DNA from: Schizochytrium sp. TIO01
Taxonomy: Eukaryota > Sar > Bigyra > Thraustochytrida > Thraustochytriidae
Length of the DNA stretch: 64,000 bases
Assembly (NCBI GenBank): GCA_004764695.1
Contig: SMSO01000032.1
Span: forward strand, 8,824,668-8,888,667
Direction of reading: 5' to 3'
Shown here: piece after piece, positions 1-11,297 of the stretch
Numbering within the stretch: the first letter of the stretch is position 1
Layout: each line of letters begins with the position of its first letter
Notes under the pieces: model-generated
What the model saw: only the letters and a program-made list of their open reading frames with translations
What the model was told of the DNA's origin: nothing
The model's database searches: none
Translations under genes and position numbers: made by a program

Positions 1-987
1 TTGTCTGCTCGCTGGTCCCCAAATGGACTCCGCATTAAAATCCGACGCGAGATGGTAGTTGAACGAGCCGTGTTCTTCAACCCGAAGTGCGTGTGCGCAG
101 CGAGCTGCGCGGAGGTGGGTGTGCTGGATTAAGCAAGAGAAAGAGACAGCAAAAGGCCAACTAAATATGCCGCCTATAGTCTACTTGTGACCTCCTATAG
201 CTTACTTTTGCAACTCTAAACCTCATTATATGGTATGATCCTCGTACTCAACTTGCACGCACAGGAAAGAAAGAATGATAAAAGGGCTCCTTAGCCTGAG
301 TTGAGCTCTGATTCAAGATTTGTGTTTAATTTCAAAGAAGATAAGAACCAGAGATGAAGAGAGCAATGCTCGTAGCCACTCTACGTATTATTTACTGATA
401 AACCCTCTACCTGGGTATGTATGTCCCTGTGTATATTCACTTATGCAGCTTGCCTTGCTCTTGTAAACCCACGATCCCTTTGTCCAACACAGCTTGCTCT
501 GAAGCTGCCTTTCATCGCTGTCCATTGTCCACACGTGCCGCTGTCCCTCTCCAAACAACCTACTTTACCTCATTCATTCAATTCATGCATTATCTCTGAC
601 CTTTGTGTGTATGAGAGTGTGTGCGAGAGTGAGAGAGAGTGTGTGTTTATTCACATACGTACTAAGAGGTACTTAGGTAGATCACCAACTTTAGCTCTCT
701 TAGTTCTTTCTTCCCAGCTCCTAGTGTAGTCTTAGCTGAAAGCCTGAGAGGCTCGAGCCAGCTTGGCGCGGCTTTCTATGTGCCGCTCGGGCTCATGAGT
801 TGCTTGCTCTAGAAAGCGTGGCAACAGTGGCAGCGATGGAAAGTTTGGCAAAGAGGTGCCTTTCATCGGCGCGGGCTCCGGCTTCTGCCTCTGCAATGGG
901 GCCTAGCGATGCCCAGCCAAAGGGCTACACGTGAAGGAGCAGCTCTGGTTTGTTTCTTCGTCGTTTATTTGCCTCTTTCTTTGCATA

Positions 988-1015
988 TTTCTTTCTTTCT
1001 TTCTTTCTTTCTTTT
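988..1015. repeat. CTTT microsatellite
   Basis: About seven CTTT units in a T-rich context. It is a simple sequence repeat with no open frame of interest. Confidence 0.85.
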
Positions 1016-2219
1016 TGTATAGTTCTTTCTTTCTCTGCCAGCTCACGACGTGTGTATTCTGGGACTAGGACTGCACTATGCACAGTTATGGATAACTGGA
1101 GACTCGCTGAGAGATGGTGTGAAAAAGGTCTCTCCGCTTAAGAGCTAGGAACTGAAGACCAAAGGAGCGAAGGATTGGGGAGGAGGTGGAGGGAGGAGGC
1201 TGAGAAGCCACGCTTAAGAGAGGCCGCAAAAGCCACGGTTTGCAGGCGACCGTGCAGACGCAAGGTCGTCGCTCAATGAATGTTTTTGGCTTTGGGGATA
1301 GCGGGCTTTTGATAACTAACTGCTTGTGGAAAGTACTTTTGTTTCTTTTACTCCTCTATCCTGGAAGTGAGGTTTCTCCGAGAGGAGACTCGTGCTGGGT
1401 AGGAAGGCTCTTTAAAAGTTATTTTGCTCAGTCTTGTGTTGCACACACATGTTTTCTTTATCTTTTATTTACGCCTCCCATTCTAATTCCAGTCTCTCTC
1501 TGTTTCTAATGATAGTCTTACTCTTTCTTTCCTGTTTTAACATGTCTGTTTTTCATTCGCTGACATAGACATAGACCGTCCTAATGTGCCCTAACACTGC
1601 ACACTACGGTAGTGGCTAAGTGTCCTGCTAGCCCATAGGTTTCTCCTGCCCTTGAATAGCGCTCTTCTAGATAATAAAGTAGTAGTGAAGCTCCAGAGGA
1701 GAGAATCAGAGTTCTCTTTACCGGGTGGTGCTAGATAGAAACCTAACGACTACAGTAAGCAGCACTCACTGTGTGAGAAGCTGTTCCTGTTCAAAAAGCA
1801 TTCTCTCTTCTGAAAAGAATTCCTCCTCACTCTTTAGCAGTACATGATAAATAACACTCATCAATAGGAATATGTTAACCGTGAAAAGGAAAAGAAAGGC
1901 CCCATTGGTAGGGCCAGATAGGGACAACCGCTAAGCGTGGAGCGGTCGAAGAGGATCTGAGATGAGCTGAGATAAAAGGGCCGGCCCCAAAGCGGATAAT
2001 AAGTGGCGAGGACGAGATATGCATTCCCTCAAAGAGGTCAAAGACAGCCAATGTCACACGATGGACGAAGCTGAAGAGGCGGCAGAGAAGAAGAAACCGG
2101 ATAGAAAACAGAATAAGTTTTAGAGGCAGAAGATAGCGAAAACATCAAGTAAAAATTATAAGAATAAAATGCATGGTGTCGGGGAATTAGCAATGGTAGG
2201 AGAGGTTCCCCCGAACCCC

Positions 2220-2298
2220 GTCTTTCTTTACTTTCTTTACTTTCTTTCTTTCTTTTCCCCTCTGTTTCTCTGTTTCTCTCTCTCTCTCTCTCTCTTTC
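2220..2298. repeat. Pyrimidine tract (TTTC and CT repeats)
   Basis: An almost pure C/T strand: CTTT-type units followed by TTTCTC and then about nine CT dinucleotides. It is low complexity and could adopt unusual DNA structure. No gene is associated with it. Confidence 0.8.
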
Positions 2299-2575
2299 GA
2301 GGTGAACCTTCTCCAGGTAGTCATGTATAGAGTAAACTATACCAGTGTCGATGGTGTGATGGTGTGGACTCTTCCTTCCTCTTCCACCACATATTAAGTT
2401 CGTATGTAAATGATATGAGCATAAAACTAGCGGGAAGAATCATCAACTGTAGTCAAGAGAGATAGGAGCGATGGGGTGTTTGCTAAGGTAAAGCATAGAA
2501 GGCGCCGGTCTGGGTTTGAACGCGAACGACGAAAGAAAACAAAAAGAAGTAGGTAAATATGGTGAAAGAGGGAGC

Positions 2576-2630
2576 GAATAAATGAATGAATAAATAAATG
2601 AATGAATGAGTGAATGAATGTGAATGATGA
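2576..2630. repeat. Imperfect AATG/AATA tetranucleotide repeat
   Basis: GAAT/AAAT four-base units with substitutions run through this stretch. They produce artefactual Ser/Phe/Ile/His-rich frames on the minus strand that should not be taken as genes. Confidence 0.75.
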
Positions 2631-3524
2631 ATTTATCAGCAAAGATCAGACATGGATTGGGCTGCATGAAAATGAGGTAGATACTGTGAATAAGCGGTGG
2701 CAAAGGAGCTATTTCGGGACCTACTTCATGCATTGATGGGGTCCGGGTTGTACATCATTTGGGCGATTAAATCCTTTGTTTACATGTATGGAGTACCTAC
2801 TATAGAAAGGAGGTCTACAATTGAAATGACGATGAAATGAGTTGCAAATAAGAAGTGAACCTTATAAGATGTATATAGAGAAAATGATGTTTTCTACTTT
2901 GCACGGAGTTCTTTCTTTGGAAACGCACTGCTAGAGGGGTGCTATAGTTAAGCTTATACAAGAAAGGGGCGCGAAAGTAAACAAAATTAAACAAGAAGAA
3001 AACAAACAACATCTTTCTTGTAAATGAGAGAAACCCATCGACAGAAGCGGCGCTGAGATTGCTCGTTCTGTTGAATGAATACACGTGTTCACTTCTAAGA
3101 CGCGCAGGATAAGTGAAGGACGGCAGAAACGAAGCTTTCCGGGAGAGAGAACGATGGCTTTCTCCATCCGTCTGCGCAAAAGGACCCAGAGAACGACCAT
3201 GACAGCAAGTAATCAGAAGAAAGGCAAAATGTACCTTCATGAAGAAGGTGAATAAAACTTTTATATTTTTAGTTTTCAGATTAAAAAACTAGTTACCTGA
3301 AAAGTTTTTATTAGGCCTGTATGGAGGAAATAGAAGTGTTGAAGCATTGCTAATGAATAGGAGTAAAGAGGTGATTAACGATAAAAATATTGTGCAAAAA
3401 AGAAAATGTTGCGGAAAGGAATAATGAAAGAAAAAAGAAGAAGAAAAAAGAAGGATTAAAGAGAGAAAGAGAGAAGAAAGAGCGATTGATCGCCTTGTGC
3501 GCTGTCTGTCTGCTGCAGACTACT

Positions 3525-3755
3525 ATCCCGCCCCGTGCTTGGTCCATTGCCCGCTGCCGCGCCCGCGCCAGGACCCCGCCGGCGCCGCCCCCAGCACAGC
3601 CGCCCTCCGCCTCGCGCGGCGACAGGAACGGCAGAGGCCCAGCCAGCCTCCCCCGCCCACGCCCTCGCTCGTCGGTCAATCCCGTCGCGCACCTCCTCGT
3701 GCCGGAGCCCTCAGCAAGTACGCCGAAGCCTGTGCGTGCACGCTCTACGCGAGCT
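3525..3755. promoter_or_regulatory. GC-rich island upstream of the Rho GTPase gene
   Basis: About 230 bases very rich in C and G, with many CpG steps, stand out from AT-rich flanks. All frames on both strands are open here because stop codons are depleted, so the overlapping frames are a composition effect. A good donor-like site (GTACGT) lies at 3813, and a pyrimidine-then-CAG acceptor-like site ends at 4204. The island could therefore be a promoter or leader exon of the Rho gene at 4541, with a 5' UTR intron between. This is inference; no transcript evidence is available. Confidence 0.3.
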
Positions 3756-4391
3756 TAGGATTATAAAAACGAACTGGCGGCTCCCTAGCGCTGCGAGGTA
3801 AAACCATCGAAGGTACGTAACACACTTGACGCAAGACAACCGCGGCGGAGATCTGCCTCATGGGCTTTCCCGTGCCTCATACTGTCTGTTTAACAATAGA
3901 GAGACTTTCAAATAGATAGTCCCGTCATGGCTTATGCCAATATCCGCCAAGCATCCCAGAGCGGTTTGACGTGCTGCATGGCTCCAGGGGCACGAAGACC
4001 TCTTGTGAGAATCTGATGGGGCTGGTCTCTCCCATGATCATGTCAAAAGGCGAATTCTTAGTTCGGTAGGATTCTGGGATGAGGGAATGAACGAACAACA
4101 TCAGATTAATGCACTTTGCCATGCGAACATGTGTGGGAACGAGTAGTTATTTGCTGGTTATTTGCGAGCTTGATGTGTCTTCTATAATTGACTCTCGGTT
4201 GCAGAAAGGAAAAGTGGACGTGTGAACTGAATGACTGACGGATCAACTTTGGGACTACCTCTTCATTTTTATTCGTTTTGACTTTTGATCATTGTATGTT
4301 GGACTTATGCGTTTGCTTAACTCTTTTCGAACTGGCCTTGCGATATTATCCATTTCTTTCCGTGACAACAACATTAACAACACCTTGGTGA

Positions 4392-4416
4392 TGGTGGTGG
4401 TGGTGGTGGTGGTGGA
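4392..4416. repeat. TGG trinucleotide repeat
   Basis: About eight TGG units lie about 125 bases before the Rho GTPase start, in its likely 5' UTR or promoter. Confidence 0.85.
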
Positions 4417-4540
4417 AATACGCAGAATTGCGAACACTAGCCCGCGTGAACTCGATCGGCCCTCACGACTTTTCAGAATTTTAGTTAATCTCTCGACGGT
4501 CGCACCGCGCTAGAAAGTAATAACAAATCCCCATTACAAG

Positions 4541-5134
4541 ATGCAGAAGCATATCAAGTGTGTCATCGTTGGTGATGGTGCCGTCGGTAAGACCAGTATG
4601 CTCATCTCATACACGACGGGATCTTTCCCCCTCGAGTATGTACCTACCGTGTTTGACAACTACAGTGCCCTCATTGACGTCAACGGCGAACCAGTAAACC
4701 TCGGTTTGTGGGATACTGCCGGTCAGGAGGATTATGACAGACTGCGTCCACTTAGCTACCCAGACACGCACGTGTTTATTATGTGTTTCTCGGTTGTTAG
4801 CCGATCCTCGTTCCAGAACATTACACAAAAGTGGTATCCGGAGATCCAGCAACACTGCAAGGGCACACCGTTTATCCTGGTGGGTACTAAGACTGACTTG
4901 CGGAATGACGCCGAAACCATTCAGCGTCTTGTGCAAATTGGCCAGTCCCCGCTCAACCAAATGGACGGTGAGCGCATGAAGAACAACATCGGCGCTCTCC
5001 AGTACCTTGAGTGCTCTGCCTTAACCGGCCAAGGCCTCAAGGATGTCTTTGACACTGCCATCCGCATTGCAATTAAGGGAACCCGCAAGAAGAACGGCAA
5101 GTCAGGCGGTGGTGGTGGCTGCTGCCTCATTTAA
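4541..5134 (+). CDS. Rac/Cdc42-like Rho family small GTPase
   Basis: This 197-residue protein is a molecular switch that cycles between GDP and GTP at membranes and controls actin and polarity. All Rho signatures are visible: P-loop GDGAVGKT (11-18), switch [10 protein letters not shown], switch II DTAGQE, the TKxD guanine-binding motif (here TKTD; Rac usually has TKLD) and the CSAL motif. A Rho insert helix lies around 125-140. The C-terminus has a short basic stretch (RKKNGK), five glycines, then CCLI, a CaaX box for prenylation with an adjacent Cys. The start ATG follows AAG and matches the usual family N-terminus with one extra residue. It is intronless in the coding region. It is convergent with the C2/PRT_C gene. 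Rac and Cdc42 cannot be told apart with certainty from the sequence alone; Rac-like is the more likely. Confidence 0.95.
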   Translation: MQKHIKCVIVGDGAVGKTSMLISYTTGSFPLEYVPTVFDNYSALIDVNGEPVNLGLWDTAGQEDYDRLRPLSYPDTHVFIMCFSVVSRSSFQNITQKWYPEIQQHCKGTPFILVGTKTDLRNDAETIQRLVQIGQSPLNQMDGERMKNNIGALQYLECSALTGQGLKDVFDTAIRIAIKGTRKKNGKSGGGGGCCLI

Positions 5135-6285
5135 GGCAATCGAGAACTCCCTTCTGTCTTTCTCTCTGTCCTTGCCTCCCTTCTTCCCTCCACTTGCTTC
5201 CTCATAGCGGAGAATCATGAAAAAAAACAAATACAAATTACGACCACCTCGCTCGCCTGCCCGCTTATCCGCGCGCCCGCGCTTTGTTGTCCAATCTGAA
5301 CACTCTTTACACTTACGACGATGAGGACGAGCTCTTTGTCACTCTCGCGTAAACCGTTCTTTATCTCTACATCCTCCCCCCTCTCGATGTGCCCTCCAGC
5401 CTCCGTCAACCCCTTACTTTTTAAGCACCGCTCTCAGTTCTCAATAGTCCCCCTGGCCCGAACCCTCTTCCATACCCTCCACATTTACCTCTCTTCGATA
5501 TCCCTCTCTCTCACCTTTCTGCGCTTTCTGCTACTAGACGAAACTTTTTTGCGCACACATTGTCATTAATGGCTGCGTCAGTGTCTACAACCGCACTGAC
5601 GTATCGTTATGATGGAATTCCTCACGCCATGCCTCAGCCTCCATATGCATATCATTTGTTTCACCCATACGCATTCGCAGCTGTAATTCCAAAGGATCTT
5701 TGGCTCTCATACCTACCTATCTACCTTCTTATCGCCCCCCCCCCTCCCCAACTTGAAATTGTACAGAGCTAGGTTTTATGGTGATTCCCATATGAATAAC
5801 TCTGCTACTCTTTTTTTGGTGTGAAGTACTTGCTGTATGCCTTACTTATTCTTGCTAAACCTCGTTTGATAAATTTCAGTTCTACAATCATAGATATTTG
5901 CAAACGGGGCTCGAATTCTTGGCGATGCTTTACCTGGGATTAATATGGAAATGATCTATTGAGGCTATTAAATCGTAGTGATTTCAAAGAAGATTGAACT
6001 TTTCATCTCTTAGACACTACCCACACCCCTACCCACTCCACATCCAGAGCCAAAACAAAGTACTCGAGACAACCAAACTATCCTTTAAATAATGCTGTTC
6101 TTTAAGAACTGCTCCATCAAACACTCACTCTGAATTTCTGAAAAGCAAAATAATCTTGAATATGGAGGGGGGGCTATAGAGGTTACGTTAACTTTGGAGG
6201 CGGGGGGCAGGAAGCAGAGAATTACAATTACAGAGAGGGTATCAACATTAGCAAAGGAAACGCAAATTGAAATAATGTCATTCTT
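5135..6285. other. Convergent intergenic region (Rho GTPase / C2-PRT_C)
   Basis: This is the shared 3' flank of two convergent genes. It starts with a C/T-rich stretch (about 5140-5560), consistent with the 3' UTR of the Rho gene. A run of ten C's lies near 5737 and a short G-rich patch near 6165-6210. No gene was recognised. Confidence 0.6.
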
Positions 6286-8133
6286 TTAGGTAGTACTCTC
6301 TGCATCTGTCTCTGCTACGATTGTCTTGGTGGAATTTCCGCTTGTCTTGCGACGGCGCAATGACTTGATGAAGCCTTTATCACCCTCACATGGATCTTGG
6401 GTATTATTATCTGCCTCCCCAGCAACAGATCCTTGTTCATTTGGAGCAACAGAAGGCAACACCTCTTTGTCATCATTCGAACCCTTCGATTCAACTTCCT
6501 CGTCATTTTTGGCGTTTTGCAAACGTGCCCTTTCACGCTCCTCCTCTTCTGCCTTCCGAGTGAAGAAGGTGCGCTGTTCGTCAGAGACCCAGCGAGCTCC
6601 GAGGTCATCATTCGAGGGGACACGGTTATACACTCCAATGAGAGCATTTTCAAGCCACCAGATACGCTCTTTTGAAGATTGGGAACTTGTAAAGAGAGGG
6701 GTAATGATCCACATAAAAATGCACAAACCAGGAAAGGAAAAGTTGAAAAAACGGGCAAATGATATTGCAAACCCTAGAAGAGACGCCGCGATGAACAAAA
6801 CCATAAAGGCAGCTCGCGTGGCATTAGGGTCCGAAAAATTGCTCAGATTGATGATTTTTTCAAAGATGCAAGCTACATTGTTCAACATCCCTGCAATCTC
6901 TTCGATTTTCTGAACCACACGTGCGTACCTTTGTAAAGGCGTCAGGCTTAGCTCTGGATCCAAATCGATCTCATCATTCCACATTGCCCAGGAACTCCGC
7001 TTACCCTCAAGCGGCTGTCGGGCTGCAATACTGCTAGCTACAAAGAAGCCAAAGAAAACCAAGGGAATCATAGGTGCCGTGACATAGCGAGCAAAGAGTA
7101 AAGCTGTACCAGCCGCCGTTGCTGACGCAAGGGGATTCTCCCAGGAAAGAATGTACCCAGCTATAAGTACCGGAACGCTTTCGGAAATGGCCTTCACGGC
7201 ACTTCCGATACGAGCTCCATTGCGTTTCAAGTCAGAGACAGAATCAAGAATGGCTTGCGGCGAACTGGCCAGGGACTTCAAAGGCCCGGTCTTTACTTGA
7301 GGCATAAGATGCAAGTAGCCTGCATTGATGTAGTACAACGGCCAGACAGAGTCGCCAAATCGATATGCTTCATCAAGGACGAGCGAGTGCTCCACTGTAA
7401 GTTGAAGCTTGTCATTAAACTCATTTCTGTCCATGGCTGTGTCCATTGCCCGTCGATGCCCAGGAATGGCGCGAACAGTTCGTGTTCGCACAGGGAAAAG
7501 AGCATAAGCAGCCGTCCCTACCGTTTCTACATTACCATCCTTATCAACTTTTGCATCAAGGTTAGTTAAAGGAATCCAAACGCGCCCCAGCAACGTATCC
7601 CCAGTCTTCAACAGATTCTTGGACCACACGGTGCAGACAAAGCCGCCTGTGATGTCTGTTATAGGGAAACGGCCTCCAATCTCCCATACGAAAGACTTCC
7701 CTGCCTGCTTGAATGCCACCGGTGAAGTAAACTTTTCGTCTTCAATCTGCACCTCAAAATATGCTTTTGTATCTCCTAGCTTCTCTGCAACCATGGATTT
7801 GATACGTATGTGCACTCGACCAATAACCTTACGGGGCCTCTGCGGAGGCTTTTCAGTCTTTTTGTCGATGGTTACGACTTTGCGATCCGTGTCACCGTCT
7901 TTAGTATCTTCGCTGTCTCCGTCTTTGGTATTGACACTGTCCGACGATGATCTTCGCTTCAACTCCTCCTCTCGTTCTGCCTGCGCATCATCGATGACCT
8001 CGAGACCACTGTTCTTAAGCATACGGCGCTCAAAGTCGTTTAACTGTTGCCTGACTCGGGCCTCAAACTTTTGCTTGGCCTCTACAATGTCAAGCTCCCA
8101 GTTTTGGAAGAGCCGCTTCGCGTTGCTTGTCAT
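6286..8133 (-). CDS. Single-C2 membrane protein with PRT_C (MCTP-type) C-terminus
   Basis: The protein has 615 residues. The N-terminus (1-95) is charged and helical with a Ser/Asp-rich linker. Residues about 101-250 resemble a C2 domain (GRVHIRI start, Asp-containing loops). Residues about 310-500 match the C-terminal membrane domain of plant multiple-C2 proteins (MCTP; 'phosphoribosyltransferase C-terminal', PRT_C). The features are SWENPLAS before a first hydrophobic hairpin (335-372), a D-P-E-L-S linker, a helical segment with RYARVVQKIEEIAG, then DPNATRAAF leading into a second hairpin (440-483). In plants such proteins tether the ER to the plasma membrane through reticulon-like hairpins and lipid-binding C2 domains. 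Here only one C2 is seen, against three or four in plants. The acidic, Lys-rich tail (490-615) has no recognised domain. An ER contact-site role is inferred. Confidence 0.75.
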   Translation of the reverse strand: MTSNAKRLFQNWELDIVEAKQKFEARVRQQLNDFERRMLKNSGLEVIDDAQAEREEELKRRSSSDSVNTKDGDSEDTKDGDTDRKVVTIDKKTEKPPQRPRKVIGRVHIRIKSMVAEKLGDTKAYFEVQIEDEKFTSPVAFKQAGKSFVWEIGGRFPITDITGGFVCTVWSKNLLKTGDTLLGRVWIPLTNLDAKVDKDGNVETVGTAAYALFPVRTRTVRAIPGHRRAMDTAMDRNEFNDKLQLTVEHSLVLDEAYRFGDSVWPLYYINAGYLHLMPQVKTGPLKSLASSPQAILDSVSDLKRNGARIGSAVKAISESVPVLIAGYILSWENPLASATAAGTALLFARYVTAPMIPLVFFGFFVASSIAARQPLEGKRSSWAMWNDEIDLDPELSLTPLQRYARVVQKIEEIAGMLNNVACIFEKIINLSNFSDPNATRAAFMVLFIAASLLGFAISFARFFNFSFPGLCIFMWIITPLFTSSQSSKERIWWLENALIGVYNRVPSNDDLGARWVSDEQRTFFTRKAEEEERERARLQNAKNDEEVESKGSNDDKEVLPSVAPNEQGSVAGEADNNTQDPCEGDKGFIKSLRRRKTSGNSTKTIVAETDAESTT

Positions 8134-11100
8134 TCTGGCACCGTACGGGTTCTATCGTCTCTACACCAAGTTCTTTTCCCAAGCAGACACAAACTGCAGA
8201 TCAAGCTCTCCAAGATACCCTTTAGCACCTGCGAGGCCTTCGGTATGCTATGCTCGTGTGTCTAGGTTTACACAGAACTCAGGAAAAGGATTGTATATGT
8301 TTTCACAGACGAAATAGCGCAACGAAGAAAGTGACAATTCGTCGAACTCGACGCCTTCTCCAACCGGACGCACGCCGCCTAAGCAAGTCACCTGCCAAAG
8401 AAAAACTGAAGGAACAACACACCCCAAGTGGTCTAGGCCACCCGCACGCCACTACAGAAGACAAGGTTGGAGCTCTGCGAACTGGGACGAGTCCAGATCG
8501 GGGTACTGGCGCCGTCGCGACGCAGAGACACATACCCCTTGCCGCGGTGTGCGCAACCCATTTCCATTCCTCCCCCATAAATAACGATAAAGGTAGCAGT
8601 CCTCCTCTATTTTTTTTTTCTTTCTTCTTTTAGATAAGAATGGCAAATTAATTCTTTCTTTCTTTTACCAATTTTCTCTCTGTTTCTTTGCCTGGGAAGG
8701 AAAAGAGGGCCATGATTCGAGGCTTAGAGCAGCGGGGTTACCGCAGGCCCCGAAGAGCAGGCTTGGCGCGAGGCTTCCGAGCAGCACGACGAGTGTGTCG
8801 CAGACGAGCTCGAGGTCTTCTACGCTGCACGGAGAAAGAACCTCAGCGGTCGGGGCTCAGAACCCTGCTGGAAGGCATATATGAGGCTTAGCAAGCGTCG
8901 GTCACGAGTGACCGCGGGCCAGATCCTTCAGAATTGAGAAGAGTGGAGCTCGTAGGAGTAGTATTACTGCTGGTTTCCTCGCATTTCCTGAGAGGGTCGC
9001 TCGCAATATTGGCAATGGAGATGAAAGCGAGTGAGAGCATACGATCGACTTCGGCGATGGAGCACAATGGGCGTACCTCTTAGTTCGTTTTGAGCTTTGC
9101 CTTTGTTCGTCACCGACGATTGAAGTTTGAGGGAGAGACGCTCGAATTGTAGGCAGCAGCGACGGTCTGGAAGAACACCCGTAGTGCCGTAGCTTCGAAA
9201 TGGGGTTTTGATACAGACGAAGCTATGACGTGTGCTTCGTGAGGTCCATGTCTTCAGGTTCAATATCGACCTGCCTCTGTAAAAAAACAAAAGAACTGAA
9301 GAATGGTTGGATTGTTACATGAGAAGCTGGATCAGGAATTGCCACCTTGCGGTCAAGTTCTAGCGCTCTTCGGTGGGGCATACCAATGTTCACGTTGGAT
9401 TACAAGCCTGGGATAGCACCTACGTGTATCGCGGTATGGATACTTTGTTCGTGTTGCTGCAATGCTTCTTTGAGCGTGTTCTGTAGTGAGTCAAGAAAGT
9501 AATCTACACTCAAAACACAGTACTACTGCTCGCTCCGGTTGCATGTATGAATGTTTGCATGTATGAAAATATCTGAGTATGCATGGATAGCGTGTCTTGT
9601 TTTCGCTTTGGCGCGGCGACACGAGCGATATCTCGAGCATAAATGAAGGCATTTACTTATTTAGCCGCGCTGTTATTAGGAGCTAGTCCTCCAGTGCCTA
9701 GACTTTAATACGCCATGCCATAGGTTTGGACTGCTCTGCGCTGTGCAGCAATTGTCTCTGAATAAGATGTCGCAGCAGGCGGTGCTCTGTAATTCGAACA
9801 CTCCTATCCCCATCGTGGTGGAAAGGTAGGCCCAGAACCCCCAGGCTGAACATTTTGCGTCATAGTCCACACCACGATGATGTAGCATGATGCACAATGA
9901 CCAAGGTGACCTTGCTGAGATAGTGTTGTATCTCCAGGGCTCCAAAACCTTTCTTCTCGTCCGAGCGACCGACGCTAAAGCTTGCTTCTTGAATTCTCTC
10001 GAAAAGCGAACTGATGTCTCGTGGTACTCGCTCGCTCGTCGCAGGGTTTGCATTCCGCAGACTCGGGTACTTCACCTCGGCAATTGGCGAATTTCCAGCT
10101 CACTCGCAAAAAGATTCAGGTCTCTGTCGAGCGAATCAGTGCAATCTCCAAAGGCAATCCCTCAAACCCTTTATGATGTCTAGTTCGGAATCCTCTGCTC
10201 GAAATGCATGCGCCCATGAACGCAATCCGCCCTCAACGAGACGCAATCCGGTGCCATGCATGGCAGATCGTAGGCGGAACCTCAACCATGATTTAGCCAT
10301 GGTATCCAAGACGGTTTCAGTCTACAAAACAGACGGAATCCTCCGGTACCTCTTGAACAGATCTTTCTTCAAGATCGAAGATCTTGCGCATCAAAGTTTG
10401 GGTCTTCAAGCCTTTTTGGGACATACAGTACCAAAGTAAAGCTGGGACCCCTAAGCAGCATAAGTAACTCCTAATCCTACAGAAATCGGGAGCATTAGGA
10501 AGCGATAAAGAGGGTTGTTGGCATTGTAAAATATAGGAAACGAATAAAGAGTCTTCGCAAATTCGAGTCAGCTATAGGCCATTGTAGGAGAGGCTGCAAA
10601 CTGCAAAACCAACCTCACGACGTGGGAGACTGAATGCAAGCTGTTTTGCAGACCGGTTTAAGAATCCTAGCGACCACGCTGTCGAAAAGGGGACGGAGTA
10701 CTTGTGGAACAATAGGAAGGAGTGAGTGATTGGTCATTTCGAGTCCATTTGTTTGGGTTTCACTCGTTGACCACAGTGAGAGTGGATTGAGACAACTGTG
10801 ATACGAGATACGCGAGCGCACAACGAAACTGCGAATAACAGGTCGAAAGAAGCGGGGCTGCAAGAACCTGGTGACTTGATTTTAAAAACGCCGGCAATTG
10901 ATTTTGTCATCTCCATCGTTGTTTTGATTTCGGGGTTGAGATAAAGTTGAGGATTGTTCACAACAACACGTCCACTAGGTAAACGACGTGACCGGGGACC
11001 ACAATTTATTGCTGCTAAGACGCAAACGATACATGGGCGAAAGACCAAGTCTCTGGCTTTAAAATTCTACAACAATCTACGTTGTACGATTTGCGCCAAA

Positions 11101-11297
11101 GACCTTCAAGAATAACACAGTACTCGATACATCCTTCACCCAACCGCGCATACTTTAATTCGACTTGAGCTATCACGAAACCCAACTTGAGCAAGACAAA
11201 AACTGAGATATATTAAGGAGTGAATAAAGTAGCAGCAGGTGTGTTCAACCACAAACGCACCTTCGAAGATTGTAAGGGAAAGTTGCAAGGTTGCAAC
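8134..11297. other. Divergent intergenic region (C2-PRT_C / bZIP)
   Basis: About 3.2 kb between divergently transcribed genes. The longest ATG frame is 141 codons (10014-10439, plus strand). It has no hydrophobic pattern, domain or codon bias that persuades me it is a gene. A short direct repeat GCATGTATGAA occurs twice at about 9540-9567. The region must contain the promoters of both flanking genes, but I cannot place them. Confidence 0.55.

Larger units (their letters stand above)
1..4540. other. Noncoding stretch upstream of the Rho GTPase gene
   Basis: No recognisable gene. Open frames are short (at most about 140 codons), overlap each other on both strands and have no family resemblance. 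The stretch holds a CTTT tract (about 988-1015), a pyrimidine tract with CT repeats (2220-2298), an AATG/AATA tract (2576-2630), a purine-rich run (3390-3480), a GC-rich island (3525-3755) and a TGG repeat (4392-4416). The last kilobase probably contains the promoter and 5' UTR of the Rho gene, but I could not identify a TATA box or transcription start. Confidence 0.6.

Noticed and set aside
2815-3240. 141-codon minus-strand frame with a signal-peptide-like start
   Set aside because: Overlaps another open frame on the same strand. The composition is AT-driven and no family resemblance is seen.
3350-3801. Five overlapping frames around 3.4-3.8 kb
   Set aside because: Open in several frames on both strands because the island is GC-rich and stop-poor. 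No consistent start or domain.
10014-10439. 141-codon ATG frame, plus strand
   Set aside because: Has a true ATG but no domain, no clear codon bias and no hydrophobic pattern. It could be an orphan gene, but nothing beyond openness supports it.
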